From: Minicystis rosea
GTDB taxonomy: Bacteria > Myxococcota_A > Polyangia > Polyangiales > Polyangiaceae
Assembly: GCA_001931535.1 (NCBI GenBank)
Contig: CP016211.1
Span: forward strand, 1,888,501 to 1,952,500
Direction: 5' to 3'
Length of the DNA: 64,000 bases
Position numbers and translations under genes: made by a program. The notes below the pieces were generated by a model that had not been told where the DNA came from, searched no databases, and worked only from the letters and a program-made list of their open reading frames with translations. Within the stretch, counting starts at the first letter, position 1; each line of letters starts with the position of its first letter. Positions 54,947 to 63,516 of the stretch are shown piece after piece.

Positions 54947-56032
54947 TCAGGACCGCTTGCGGAAGTCCTTCATGAAGTCGACGAGCGTCGCCACCGAGTC
55001 GTAGGACACGGCGTTGTAGGTCGAGGCGCGGATGCCGCCCGTCGAGCGGTGGCCGGCGAGGCCGACCATGCCCTGCTTGGCTGCTTCGGCGACGAACTTC
55101 TTTTCCAGCTCCTCGCTGGGGAGGCGGAAGACGACGTTCATGTACGAGCGGCTGTCCTTCTCCACCGGCCCGCGGAAGAAGTCGGGATCGGCGTCGATGG
55201 CGCCGTAGAGCAGCTCGCCCTTGCGGCGGTTCTCGCGCTCCATCACGTCGAGGCCGCCGATCTCCTTCACGTACGCGAGCACGTTGCGGATGAGGTAGAT
55301 CGCGAAGGTGGGGGGCGTGTTGTAGAGCGAGTTGTTGGAGGCCTGCGTCTCGTAGCGGAGGATGACGGGGATGTCCTTCCGCGCCGTGGCGAGGAAGCTC
55401 TTCTTCACGAGCACCATGACGATGCCGCTCGGCCCGATGTTCTTCTGCGCGCCGGCGTAGATGAGCGAGAACTTCGAGACGTCGAACTTCTTCCACATGA
55501 AGTCGCTCGACATGTCCGCGACGAGCGGCACGTCGCCGACCTCGGGCCAGAAGTGCCATTGCGTGCCGAAGAGCGTGTTGTTGCTCGTCATGTGCACGTA
55601 GGCCGCGTTGGGATCGAGGGCGAGCTCGCTCTGCTTGGGGATGCGCGTGTAGCGCTTCTCGTGCTCGGTGGTGGCGGCGACGCGCGCGGTGCCGAGGCGC
55701 TGCGCCTCCTGCAAAGCCTTCTCGGCCCAGCCGCCGGTGACGATGTAATCGGCGCTCTTGCCGGCGGGGAGGAAGTTCATCGGCACCTGCGCGAACTGCA
55801 GGCTGGCGCCGCCTTGGAGGAAGAGGACGTCGTAGTCCGCGGGCACGTCGAGCAGCTCGCGGGTGAGCGCGATGGCCTCGTTGTGCACGGCTTCGTACGC
55901 CTTGCCCCGGTGGCTGTGCTCCATGATGGACATGCCCGTCCCCTCGAAATCGAGGAGCTCGCGCTGCGCGCGCTCCAGGGCGGGGAGGGGGAGTCCGGCG
56001 GGACCTGCGTTGAAGTTGTGCACGCGAGCCAT
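54947..56032 (-). CDS. serC: Phosphoserine aminotransferase
   Basis: 361 residues. It converts 3-phosphohydroxypyruvate and glutamate to 3-phosphoserine (serine and, in some bacteria, pyridoxine biosynthesis) with [18 protein letters not shown] and [11 protein letters not shown] open the family; FLQGGAS, the PLP-lysine region [12 protein letters not shown] near 200, NTPPTFAIY and [15 protein letters not shown] close it. ATG 56032 has an AGGAGAG site 3-5 bases upstream; a much longer frame from 56320 is rejected. Full length and intact. Confidence 0.95.
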   Translation of the reverse strand: MARVHNFNAGPAGLPLPALERAQRELLDFEGTGMSIMEHSHRGKAYEAVHNEAIALTRELLDVPADYDVLFLQGGASLQFAQVPMNFLPAGKSADYIVTGGWAEKALQEAQRLGTARVAATTEHEKRYTRIPKQSELALDPNAAYVHMTSNNTLFGTQWHFWPEVGDVPLVADMSSDFMWKKFDVSKFSLIYAGAQKNIGPSGIVMVLVKKSFLATARKDIPVILRYETQASNNSLYNTPPTFAIYLIRNVLAYVKEIGGLDVMERENRRKGELLYGAIDADPDFFRGPVEKDSRSYMNVVFRLPSEELEKKFVAEAAKQGMVGLAGHRSTGGIRASTYNAVSYDSVATLVDFMKDFRKRS

Positions 56033-56505
56033 GTCTCTCTCCTGGCGAGGACCGGCAGAGGTACCGGCCTGCTTCGCGCTATACCACGACCCCGTCGTGG
56101 CCACGCACGAGCCCGTCTCGGGCGCTCGCCCAAGCGGCGAATGCCGCATGCGCGGAGCACGGTCCGAGCGGCCGAGCGGACGGTGCTCGCGAGGCCGTCC
56201 ACACGCGGAAATCACGTGCACACGCGCGGACATTCTCCATCCGTACATGTCGCGGATGGGCTGTCCAATCCGCCGTCCTTGCGTTACTTTCTCGCTCCCT
56301 GCATCACGGAGACAGGGCATCCGTCCCGCGCTGGGCGCTGCGCCTCGCCGGGGACGGAGTCGGGGAGGGCCACCTCGTCACCGTGCTCGCTCACGCGGGA
56401 ATGAAGATGCGACCGAGCCGCGTCGTGCTCGGAGCATCGCGACCCGATGAGCGCGCGCGGAGACGTCGGGGCTTCGCGGATCTCCGTCCGCGCCGGAGAC
56501 GACGA
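56033..56505. promoter_or_regulatory. Divergent intergenic region of serC and the beta-helix gene
   Basis: 473 bases hold the promoters of both genes. GAGCACGGTCCG (56155-56166) and CGGACGGTGCTC (56177-56188) form a 12-bp stem with one mismatch around a CGGCCG-containing loop; it could be a regulatory hairpin or operator for serC. The beta-helix start is uncertain, so up to 120 bases here might be coding. Confidence 0.4.
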
Positions 56506-58881
56506 ATGGCGAATGGTTTACAGCGAGGCGTTCGAATCGATCCGCTCTGGACTGGCATCAAGCTCGGCGGCCGGCCGCTTTCGTACGGCAAGGTGCTCGC
56601 GTTCGAGCCCGATACCAACACGCCGAAGATGCTTTGGAAGAGCAGCGATCGATCGGTGCCGTGGAACGGGCCGAATGGCAATCAAGTCGATCTCGACGAG
56701 CACGGCAAAGCGCTCGTGTACGGCCATGGCCTCTATCAGCTCGTCATCTGCGATCGCACGCTCGTGCCGCTGGAGACGTGGGAGCCGCGCTTTTACGGGC
56801 ACGACGTGGTGAGCGCGCGTGATTTCGGGGCCGTCGGCGGCGGGGACGATTCCATCGACGAGGACACGGGCGCGCTCCAAGCGGCCATCGATCACTGCAT
56901 CCGCACGGGGGCGAAGCTCTTCATTCCGGCCGGTGTCTACAAGCTCAAAGACTCGCTGCGCATTCATCGTCTCTCCCTCACACCCGACGCTCACCCGCTG
57001 TCGAGCCGCGTGCCCAGCGCGCCCTTCGATCGCCGCGTGTTCGCGCCCTTCTCGCTGGAGATCATCGGCGAGCGCGGGGCCTTCGGGATCGCGGGCAACG
57101 ACACGGTGCTGCTCGCGACGTTCGCCGATCGACCGGCGATTGCCATTCAGGGTGCGAGCGGCGTGACGCTCTCGCGCCTCACCGTCGAAGGGCTCAATGA
57201 CTATCTGCTCGAGGAGGGCGATCCGATTGCCCTGCTCGACGATCGCACCTTCGTGGCCGCGCTCTGCCGCGACGGCGACAACCGCCTCCCGGCCGCGCGC
57301 GACAATGCCATTCACTCTCCCTATGCGGGCGTGGTGATCGATCCTTATGGGGTCGGCGGCCCGCCGGCGGACGGCGGTTATCCCGGTCACGAGGACGATT
57401 ATCACCGCAACGGCCTGGCCTCGACGGACGTTACGCTCGAGGAGTGCACGTTCTCGCGCTTCGTCGCCGGCGTGCTGGTCTCGCCCTCGGGGGCCGCGCG
57501 CAAGCCGGAGCGCATCACCGTGAGCGCCTCGTCCTTCGAGCACAACAAGGTGGCCGTCGCCGTCTGTCAGGGCACGAGCGACGACGTCACGCTGCGCAAC
57601 CTGCGCGCTTTGGGCGGGCTCTTCTTCGTGAGCACCTGCTCGTACGGTGACGGCGCGCCTTCGGCCGAAGCGCCGTCGATTCGCGGCGCGGTGGTCGAGT
57701 CGACCAAGTACTTGTTCAACGTCAACGCGCCCGATCGGAGCGTCGTCGTCGAGGGCGTCGCCTGTGCCTCGACGCTCGGCCTCGGGTTCATCGAGAGCGC
57801 GTATGGGGCCGATCAACCGACGCTCACCTTCGTCGGCTGCACGTTCGACATCGTGCAGACGTCGCCGGCGATCGACACGCACCTCACGTCGAGCGCCAGC
57901 GTGCGCTTCGTGGGGTGCAGCTTCACGAGCTCCGATCGGGGCTTGCCCATCCGCTTCTGCAATGCGGGGCCGCTCTCGTTCTCGTCGTGCGCGTTCCTCG
58001 ACGTGGGCACCGATGGCAGCGGCTTCACCGCGCCCGATCCCAGCGAGGTGTGCTTCGTCGGCTTCGAGAGCTTGGAGAAGGTGACGTTCGAGTCGTGCAA
58101 CGTCGGCGACCGCTCGCTGCCCAGCCAGATCATGGTGCTCGATCGGATGCACCGCACCTCGCGCATCTCCTCGCTCAACCGCACGTACGTGCTGCCGGGC
58201 TCGCTGATCATCGCCGCCGACATGAGCGCTGCGCCCATGGAGGTCTCGGCCGAGGCCAAGGTGCTCTCGCTGCGCGGCGTGACGCTGACGCGGGATCCGC
58301 GCGTGCCGGGAGAGGTCACCTTCGTCGCGCCCGATCCTTCGGTGATCAAGCCGGGGGACTTGGTGTTCGCGGCGGCGCCGGGCTTCGTGCCCGAGCACTA
58401 CGGCACCGCGCGCCGGAGCCGCGGCGTGTGCGGGGTGATCAAGAGCGTCCTCGGCGCCAACGTGCGGCTCACGTCGGTGGTGAAGAGCTTGCCCGAAGGG
58501 AAGCAGGATCTCTCGGTGAAGTACTTCCCGCGCCTCCATCTGCCGAGCAGCGGCACGACGACGGCGGGCAGTGACGTGATCCACGACGTGACCAATGCGC
58601 GCACGTGGCGGCAGCACGATCGCATCTCGGGCGCGGGGATTCCCGAGGGCGCGTACGTGGCCGATCCGGTGTATTCCGGCGCGACGCGGATCCGCATCAG
58701 CAAGGCTGCGACCGCGTCGGGCAACGTGCGGCTCTACGATGCCGACATCACCCGCTTCGCCGATCAGCGAGGCACCTTCCTCCGCATCGATCCTCCGCTC
58801 GCCAAGGCGGTGCCGCGCGCGCCGATCCACGTGGATCCGATCGAGCCGGCGCCGTCGACGCGGCGCACGCTGATTCCCTGA
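56506..58881 (+). CDS. Phage-tailspike-like right-handed beta-helix protein
   Basis: 791 residues from ATG 56506; in-frame ATGs upstream at 56383 and 56401 give Arg-rich leaders. Residues about 10-95 (GRPLSYGKVLAFEPDTNTP, QVDLDEHGKALVYG, YQLVICD) match the head/particle-binding GxPLxGGKVxxY…TTTP module of tailspikes. ARDFGAVGGGDDSIDEDTGA then LQAAIDHC and LFIPAGVYKL start a pectate-lyase-3-type beta-helix that runs to about 560. A beta-rich C-terminal region follows, perhaps for trimerisation. No signal peptide, which suits a virion or tailocin part. No other phage gene is near. Confidence 0.75.
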   Translation: MANGLQRGVRIDPLWTGIKLGGRPLSYGKVLAFEPDTNTPKMLWKSSDRSVPWNGPNGNQVDLDEHGKALVYGHGLYQLVICDRTLVPLETWEPRFYGHDVVSARDFGAVGGGDDSIDEDTGALQAAIDHCIRTGAKLFIPAGVYKLKDSLRIHRLSLTPDAHPLSSRVPSAPFDRRVFAPFSLEIIGERGAFGIAGNDTVLLATFADRPAIAIQGASGVTLSRLTVEGLNDYLLEEGDPIALLDDRTFVAALCRDGDNRLPAARDNAIHSPYAGVVIDPYGVGGPPADGGYPGHEDDYHRNGLASTDVTLEECTFSRFVAGVLVSPSGAARKPERITVSASSFEHNKVAVAVCQGTSDDVTLRNLRALGGLFFVSTCSYGDGAPSAEAPSIRGAVVESTKYLFNVNAPDRSVVVEGVACASTLGLGFIESAYGADQPTLTFVGCTFDIVQTSPAIDTHLTSSASVRFVGCSFTSSDRGLPIRFCNAGPLSFSSCAFLDVGTDGSGFTAPDPSEVCFVGFESLEKVTFESCNVGDRSLPSQIMVLDRMHRTSRISSLNRTYVLPGSLIIAADMSAAPMEVSAEAKVLSLRGVTLTRDPRVPGEVTFVAPDPSVIKPGDLVFAAAPGFVPEHYGTARRSRGVCGVIKSVLGANVRLTSVVKSLPEGKQDLSVKYFPRLHLPSSGTTTAGSDVIHDVTNARTWRQHDRISGAGIPEGAYVADPVYSGATRIRISKAATASGNVRLYDADITRFADQRGTFLRIDPPLAKAVPRAPIHVDPIEPAPSTRRTLIP

Positions 58882-58936
58882 CGCTCGGGGCGCTCGCGAG
58901 GCGGCCTGCGCTGCTTCGCGAGCGCGTGATCGGGCG

Positions 58937-59761
58937 TCAGCGCAGGCGCATCGTCATGTTGACGGTCACCGGCTTGCCGTCGAACGGGGGCACGGAGGCG
59001 CTGCGGAGCATGGTGGCGACGCAGCTCCCCGCGCGCGTGCCCGCGAGCGGGCCGCCGTTGATCGTCGCTTTGGTGACGCGACCCGAAGGCGCGAAGGTGA
59101 CGCTGATCCGCGCGGACATGGAGGCGTCCGAGGACAGGCAACGCGCTGCGCGCGGAGCAACGGCGGTGAGCGCGGAGGTGGCTGTCGATCGGTCGAGCGA
59201 TCGCTCCGACGTGATGGGCGGGAGGATGGGCACGTCGATCGAAGGGGCCGGCGCGGTGCTCTGCATTGGACGAAGCGCGGGAGGCGCCGCGCCGAGCGGC
59301 GGGATCGAGGCCGAATCTTCGGGAGGAATGGAGGCGAGGGGGCCTTCGACGTCTTCCTCCATCGACGGGCTTTCGCGCGGGGGCAGAGCCCATGATGCAG
59401 ATGGAGGGCCGGCGGGCTCGGCTGTCAGCGCCGCCTGCTCCGCGCTGGGCGGCTCGGCGTCGTGGGATCGGAACGCCGTCGCGGCCAGCGCCGCGCACGA
59501 CAAGCCGAGCACCGCCACGCCGATGATGAGGCCGCTCGTGTTGATGGCGCGGCGGGCGCGCGGGCGGCGCACGCTCGTGGTCATGGAGAGCGGCGTCGCG
59601 GTCGCGAGGACGGGAGGCTCGCTTGCGTGCGCGGGATCTTGCTGATTCTCGTCGCGACGGGGGAGGCTCTCCCGCGGAGCGACGCGCCACGCGAGATCCG
59701 TGAAGAGACCTCCATCGAGGTTGATCAGATCGGGATCGATCCTGCGTGCGCGGTGTGTCAT
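58937..59761 (-). CDS. AgmX/TonB-like single-pass membrane protein
   Basis: 274 residues from ATG 59761. A cytoplasmic N-terminus (RIDPDLINLDGGLFTDLAWR) of about 70 residues leads to one membrane helix (TSGLIIGVAVLGLSCAALAAT), a Pro/Ser/Glu-rich periplasmic linker, and a C-terminal domain of about 80 residues with one Cys near its start (AARCLSSD), VTFAPSGRVTKATINGG and GSCVATMLRSASVPPF. This resembles the C-terminal module of AgmX/PglI and TonB family proteins. It may transmit energy or signals to the outer membrane; no ExbBD-type genes adjoin. Confidence 0.65.
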   Translation of the reverse strand: MTHRARRIDPDLINLDGGLFTDLAWRVAPRESLPRRDENQQDPAHASEPPVLATATPLSMTTSVRRPRARRAINTSGLIIGVAVLGLSCAALAATAFRSHDAEPPSAEQAALTAEPAGPPSASWALPPRESPSMEEDVEGPLASIPPEDSASIPPLGAAPPALRPMQSTAPAPSIDVPILPPITSERSLDRSTATSALTAVAPRAARCLSSDASMSARISVTFAPSGRVTKATINGGPLAGTRAGSCVATMLRSASVPPFDGKPVTVNMTMRLR

Positions 59762-59988
59762 CTGCGGCCTCCGCGGAGCCGCTAGGCATCGGACATGCCG
59801 CAAGAAAAGGCGGGAAACACCGGCGCTCGACGCGAATCCACGGCGTCAAAGCGCCACACCGTGCAGTCACGCCACAGCGCACGACGCCGCCCCCGCGGAG
59901 GCGGAGCGCGCCGAGAAGCAGAAAGATGGCCCCACATCCGAAAGGGCATGTGGGGCCATCGAGGGGAGAACGGCGTGTGTCGCGTGCA

Positions 59989-60642
59989 TCAGCCGCGGAC
60001 GCCGCCGCGCGCGGGCTTCTTGCCCTTCGACGGCTCGCGTGCGGGTGGATGCCGCGGCTCGCGCAGCTCGGGGAAGGGCCGCCGCCCGAGGCACCAGGGC
60101 AACAGACGCGCGATGTTGCGCGCGTCGTCGATGCCGCGGTGATGCGTGCCTTCGAGCGGCAGGCCCACCCGCGCCAAGGCGCTCGCCATGCCGTAGCGGG
60201 TCGTGTCGTTCTGCTCGAAGCTGAACCGCTTCTTCAGGTTGAGGTGGCGACCGCGGAAGGGCAGCTCCACGTGATGGAAGCGCGCGTCCTGCTCGAACTG
60301 GCGCAGATCGTAGGCGCCCCACGAGCAGAAGAGCGCGTCGCGCCCATCGATGAAGCGCTCGAGGTCCGCGATGGCCTCGCGGAAGCCTCTGGCGTTCGCC
60401 ACGTCGTCCTGCGTGATGCTGGTGAGCTGCGTGCAGAACGGGGTGAGGATCGGGTGCCGGACGGGCTGGATGAAGGTCTGGAACTCGGCTTCGGGCTCGA
60501 GCGATCGCTCGTCGACGAGGACGGCGCCGATCTCGATGATCTCCATTTCGTTCGGCGGGACGTCGCCCGCGCCCTTCTCGGGCGTGCGCTCGTCGCAGGT
60601 GGCTTCCAGATCGATGACGAGGTAATGGGTGGTGCGGCTCAT
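59989..60642 (-). CDS. DnaQ-type 3'-5' exonuclease (DEDDh)
   Basis: 217 residues from ATG 60642, which has AGGAGA 8 bases upstream. Exo I is LVIDLEATCDE (Asp11, Glu13), Exo II lies in SWGAYDLRQFEQDA, and Exo III is THHRGIDDARN with the His and Asp of the DEDDh set. The sequence is close to the ERI-1/KapD group of stand-alone RNase-like exonucleases (FIQPVRHPILTPFCTQLTSIT). It ends in a basic tail (KGKKPARGG). It likely trims small RNA or DNA ends. Divergent from the next gene. Confidence 0.88.
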   Translation of the reverse strand: MSRTTHYLVIDLEATCDERTPEKGAGDVPPNEMEIIEIGAVLVDERSLEPEAEFQTFIQPVRHPILTPFCTQLTSITQDDVANARGFREAIADLERFIDGRDALFCSWGAYDLRQFEQDARFHHVELPFRGRHLNLKKRFSFEQNDTTRYGMASALARVGLPLEGTHHRGIDDARNIARLLPWCLGRRPFPELREPRHPPAREPSKGKKPARGGVRG

Positions 60643-60684
60643 GATGCGTCTCCTGGTTCGGTGCGGCGTCATGATGCGCACGTG

Positions 60685-61707
60685 ATGAGCGACGCGCCCG
60701 GACACGATCCCGGACAAGACCTCGGCCGAGCGCCGGCGGCCTTTTCCTGGGCCGAATACGTGGCTTGGCTGGTCTCCGAGCACGGGTCGCTCGCCGCGGT
60801 CGCCGAGCGGCTCGCGGCGCACCGCGCGTACGCCGACGACGCGGCCTCGATCGAGCGGGCGCTCCGGCGTCTGCGCACGCGCGGCCAGCTCGCGGGCGGT
60901 ACGTGGGGAGCGCGGGCGCTCGCGGCTTTCGGCCTTCCCGGCGCGGTCGATGCGCGCGCGCGTTGGATGGGCGCGTATCACTCCCGCTTCACCGATCTGC
61001 CGCTCCCGCTCTGTCAGGACCTCGTTCGTCTCTGGGATCGCCCGCCCGTGAGCGATGCGCCGGCGAGCTCCGCGTGGCTCGCCATCGCGCACGCGAGCTG
61101 CGCCCTTCGCAGCGGGGATTCCACGGCGGCCGCGCCGCATTTGAGCCGCGCGCGCGCCGCCGTCTCGAAGGCGCCGCCCGAAGCGCGCGCGGAGCTCCTG
61201 TTGGTCGAGGCCTTCATGGCGAGCCGCACCGACGTGGCCCGCGTGCCGTCGATCCTCGCCGCGGTCGAGCCGCTCCTCGCGCTCGATCTCCCGGCCGACG
61301 AGCGCGCGTGTCTCCATGCGCGGTGGATCGATCAACGCGCCTACGAGCTCAACAAGCGACGCGATGGGCGTGATCCCGATCCGGTCGCAGCGGAGGCGCT
61401 CTACCGCAGCATCCCCACCGAGGGAGCCCCGCCCTTCGCGTTGTGTCGGCGCCAGAGCGGCCTCGCGTATGCGCGCTGGAAGCAGGGATATCGCGACGAG
61501 GCCGCGGCGCTGGCGCGCGAGGCCTGCCGTCACGCGGGCGACGGTGGCCATCTTCGGCTGCGCGCCATGGCGCTCACCATGGTCGCGCGCATCGTCGGCG
61601 GCGCCGAGGGCGAGGAGGCGCGGCGCCGCGCGCTCGCCATCGCGGCGTCGCTCGACGATGAAGCGCTGCGGTTGCGTTTCACGGGCCGCGCGGGCGCGTC
61701 GCGCTGA
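60685..61707 (+). CDS. Helical repeat protein of unknown function
   Basis: 340 residues from ATG 60685 (GTG 60682 immediately before is equally possible). The first 100 residues look like a winged-helix or HTH-type segment (EYVAWLVSEHGSLAAVAERLAAH; SIERALRRLRTRGQL). The rest is Ala/Arg-rich helical repeats resembling TPR (AHASCALRSGDSTAAAPHLSRARAAV, SGLAYARWKQGYRDEAAALAREA). This pattern fits a DNA-binding or regulatory TPR protein, but no family could be fixed. Confidence 0.65.
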   Translation: MSDAPGHDPGQDLGRAPAAFSWAEYVAWLVSEHGSLAAVAERLAAHRAYADDAASIERALRRLRTRGQLAGGTWGARALAAFGLPGAVDARARWMGAYHSRFTDLPLPLCQDLVRLWDRPPVSDAPASSAWLAIAHASCALRSGDSTAAAPHLSRARAAVSKAPPEARAELLLVEAFMASRTDVARVPSILAAVEPLLALDLPADERACLHARWIDQRAYELNKRRDGRDPDPVAAEALYRSIPTEGAPPFALCRRQSGLAYARWKQGYRDEAAALAREACRHAGDGGHLRLRAMALTMVARIVGGAEGEEARRRALAIAASLDDEALRLRFTGRAGASR

Positions 61708-61737
61708 TCGGACGAGGGCGTGTATCCTCCGGCGAGG

Positions 61738-62601
61738 ATGGGGCGCCTGTTCGTGCTTTCGCTCGTGATCGTCATCCTCGTTGCGTGCGAGCGGCGCGGG
61801 CCCGCGCCGAGCCCCGAGCCCGATCGCGTCGCGCCCGCATCCACATCCGCGCCGGCGCGGACCTGCGTCCCGAGCCGGACGCTCTGCGGCGACGATGGTC
61901 CGCGTCGCTGCAATGCGCAGGGCACCGCCTCGGCGTCGATCGCGCGGTGCGCGGCCGATCGCGCGTGCCGCATCACGAAGAGCGGCCCCGCGTGCGCCGT
62001 GTGCGATCCCGCGGGCGTGCCGACCTGCCAAGACGATCACACCGTCGTCGCCTGCACCCCCGATGGCGCGCTCCACATCACCGACTGCGCTGCGCAAAAA
62101 CAGCGTTGTGTCCATGGATCCTGCGTCGCGCGTCTGTGCGAGCCGGGGCGCAGGCACTGCCACAACGGGCGGCTCTACCAGTGCAACGCGACAGGCAGCG
62201 ATCGCGTGCTCGTGCAGGACTGTTTCGCCGATGGGAGCGGTGTCTGCCAGCCTGACGTCAATCCGCCGGCGTGCCGCGTGAAGTGCAAGGCGGCCCGAGG
62301 GCAGACGCTCGTCGTCGCGGTGGACGACTGCACCTGCGACTGGTCGACGGTTCCCTTCTGCGCGGAGGAGTCCGAGGAAGGAGGGTGCGCCACCCGACTC
62401 TGTGTCGCGGGCGGGCAGCTCAGCGCGGGCGCGACGGCGCTTCCGTGCCACCGCGAGACGGCGGGGCTCGTCGTGCCGGGATCGGAGAAGCGCGGCGCGT
62501 GCAACGGTGATGGAGAGATCGGGAGCATGACCATCGCCTACGAGGTCTGCCGTGACGGGAAGGCCGTCGCCGCCACGCGCATCGCTCCGTGCGCACGATG
62601 A
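61738..62601 (+). CDS. Cys-rich lipoprotein
   Basis: 287 residues from ATG 61738; MGRLFVLSLVIVILVAC gives lipobox Cys17. More than 20 Cys follow in evenly spaced short units (TLCGDDGPRRCN, RACRITKSGPACAVCD, HCHNGRLYQCNATG), like EGF- or kringle-style disulphide repeats seen in secreted myxobacterial proteins. Probably a rigid extracellular domain. No catalytic motif. It is followed convergently by an FGE-fold gene. Confidence 0.7.
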   Translation: MGRLFVLSLVIVILVACERRGPAPSPEPDRVAPASTSAPARTCVPSRTLCGDDGPRRCNAQGTASASIARCAADRACRITKSGPACAVCDPAGVPTCQDDHTVVACTPDGALHITDCAAQKQRCVHGSCVARLCEPGRRHCHNGRLYQCNATGSDRVLVQDCFADGSGVCQPDVNPPACRVKCKAARGQTLVVAVDDCTCDWSTVPFCAEESEEGGCATRLCVAGGQLSAGATALPCHRETAGLVVPGSEKRGACNGDGEIGSMTIAYEVCRDGKAVAATRIAPCAR

Positions 62602-62613
62602 TCCTCTTTCAGC

Positions 62614-63516
62614 TCAACGCGTGAGGTCGCGCGCGCAGCGGAAGCCGACGGTCTCGGCACGCTTTGCCGGCATCTGCACGCCGCCCAGCGCGGCGCGCGC
62701 ATAGCCGTCGTCGATGGCGTACCACGAGGCGCCGTAGGCCCAGCGCATGTCGGCGTGCGTGCGATCGCGGGCGGGCTTCCTGGTCCACTCGGTGAGGTTG
62801 CCGCCCATGCCGTAGATGCCTTGAGGCGTCTTGTCGGTGGGGAACTGCGTCGGGTTGCAGGTGCCGGCGCGCTTGTAGGGCTTGCCCCAACAGATCTGGT
62901 TCGTCGCCACGGCGGTGCCCCAAGGCGAGGGCGTGCGGCTCGGGCCGCCGCGCGAGGCCCACTCCCATTCGTCGCCGGTCGGGAGCCTCTTGTCGTGCGC
63001 GGCGCAGTAGGCCTCCGCCTCGCCGATCGAGACGCAGTTGACCGGGTGATCGTCGCGGTCGCTCGCGCGGCCGTTGCAGAAGCGGCTCACCTTCGTGTCC
63101 TCGTCCGGGCTCCACTCGGTCGAGCGCGGGACGGCGGGGCAGTCGGCGCCGTTCGCGCACTCGCGCTTGCAGGCGCCGCTCTGCACGCAGGCGCGAAACT
63201 CCGCGACGGTGACCTCGTGCTCGTCGAGGCAGAACGCGGTGACGTCGACGTCGCGCCCCCGTTCGAGCGTTTGCAGCTTTCCGCCTGGGATCGGCTGCGT
63301 CCCCGAGGGGCACGCGGGCTTCGGTGCCGCGAGCGGTGGAGCCTCGTCCGCGGGAAGCGCCCCATTCGTCGTCGCGCGCGACGTCTCCGCCGTGACCTCG
63401 ACACGACCGACCTCGGCTTGGTGATCGTCGTCGGCGTGCGACGTGCGGCAGCCGAGGAGCGGCACGCCGAGCGCGAGGCTCAGGGCCAGGTGGATCGAAG
63501 CGCTCGCCGCCGTCAT
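62614..63516 (-). CDS. FGE-sulfatase-fold lipoprotein without catalytic cysteines
   Basis: 300 residues. Lipobox GVPLLGC anchors it outside the inner membrane. The FGE-type fold shows PIPGGKLQTL, AFCLDEHEVTVAEFRACV, HPVNCVSIGEAEAYCAAHDKRLPTGDEWEWASRGG (adjacent motifs), and GMGGNLTEW. Where true FGE has RGGSFxCxxxxC, this has YGASWYAIDDGYAR: both active-site Cys are missing. Such proteins likely bind ligands or modify by other chemistry. ATG 63516 overlaps the stop of the neighbouring FGE-like gene (ATGA), so the pair is co-translated. Confidence 0.8.
   Translation of the reverse strand: MTAASASIHLALSLALGVPLLGCRTSHADDDHQAEVGRVEVTAETSRATTNGALPADEAPPLAAPKPACPSGTQPIPGGKLQTLERGRDVDVTAFCLDEHEVTVAEFRACVQSGACKRECANGADCPAVPRSTEWSPDEDTKVSRFCNGRASDRDDHPVNCVSIGEAEAYCAAHDKRLPTGDEWEWASRGGPSRTPSPWGTAVATNQICWGKPYKRAGTCNPTQFPTDKTPQGIYGMGGNLTEWTRKPARDRTHADMRWAYGASWYAIDDGYARAALGGVQMPAKRAETVGFRCARDLTR

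Noticed and set aside
60643..62451. N-terminal extension of the exonuclease frame, giving 820 residues
   Set aside because: The extension is antisense to two plus-strand genes; the DnaQ domain starts at MSRTTHYLVID with a good ribosome site.
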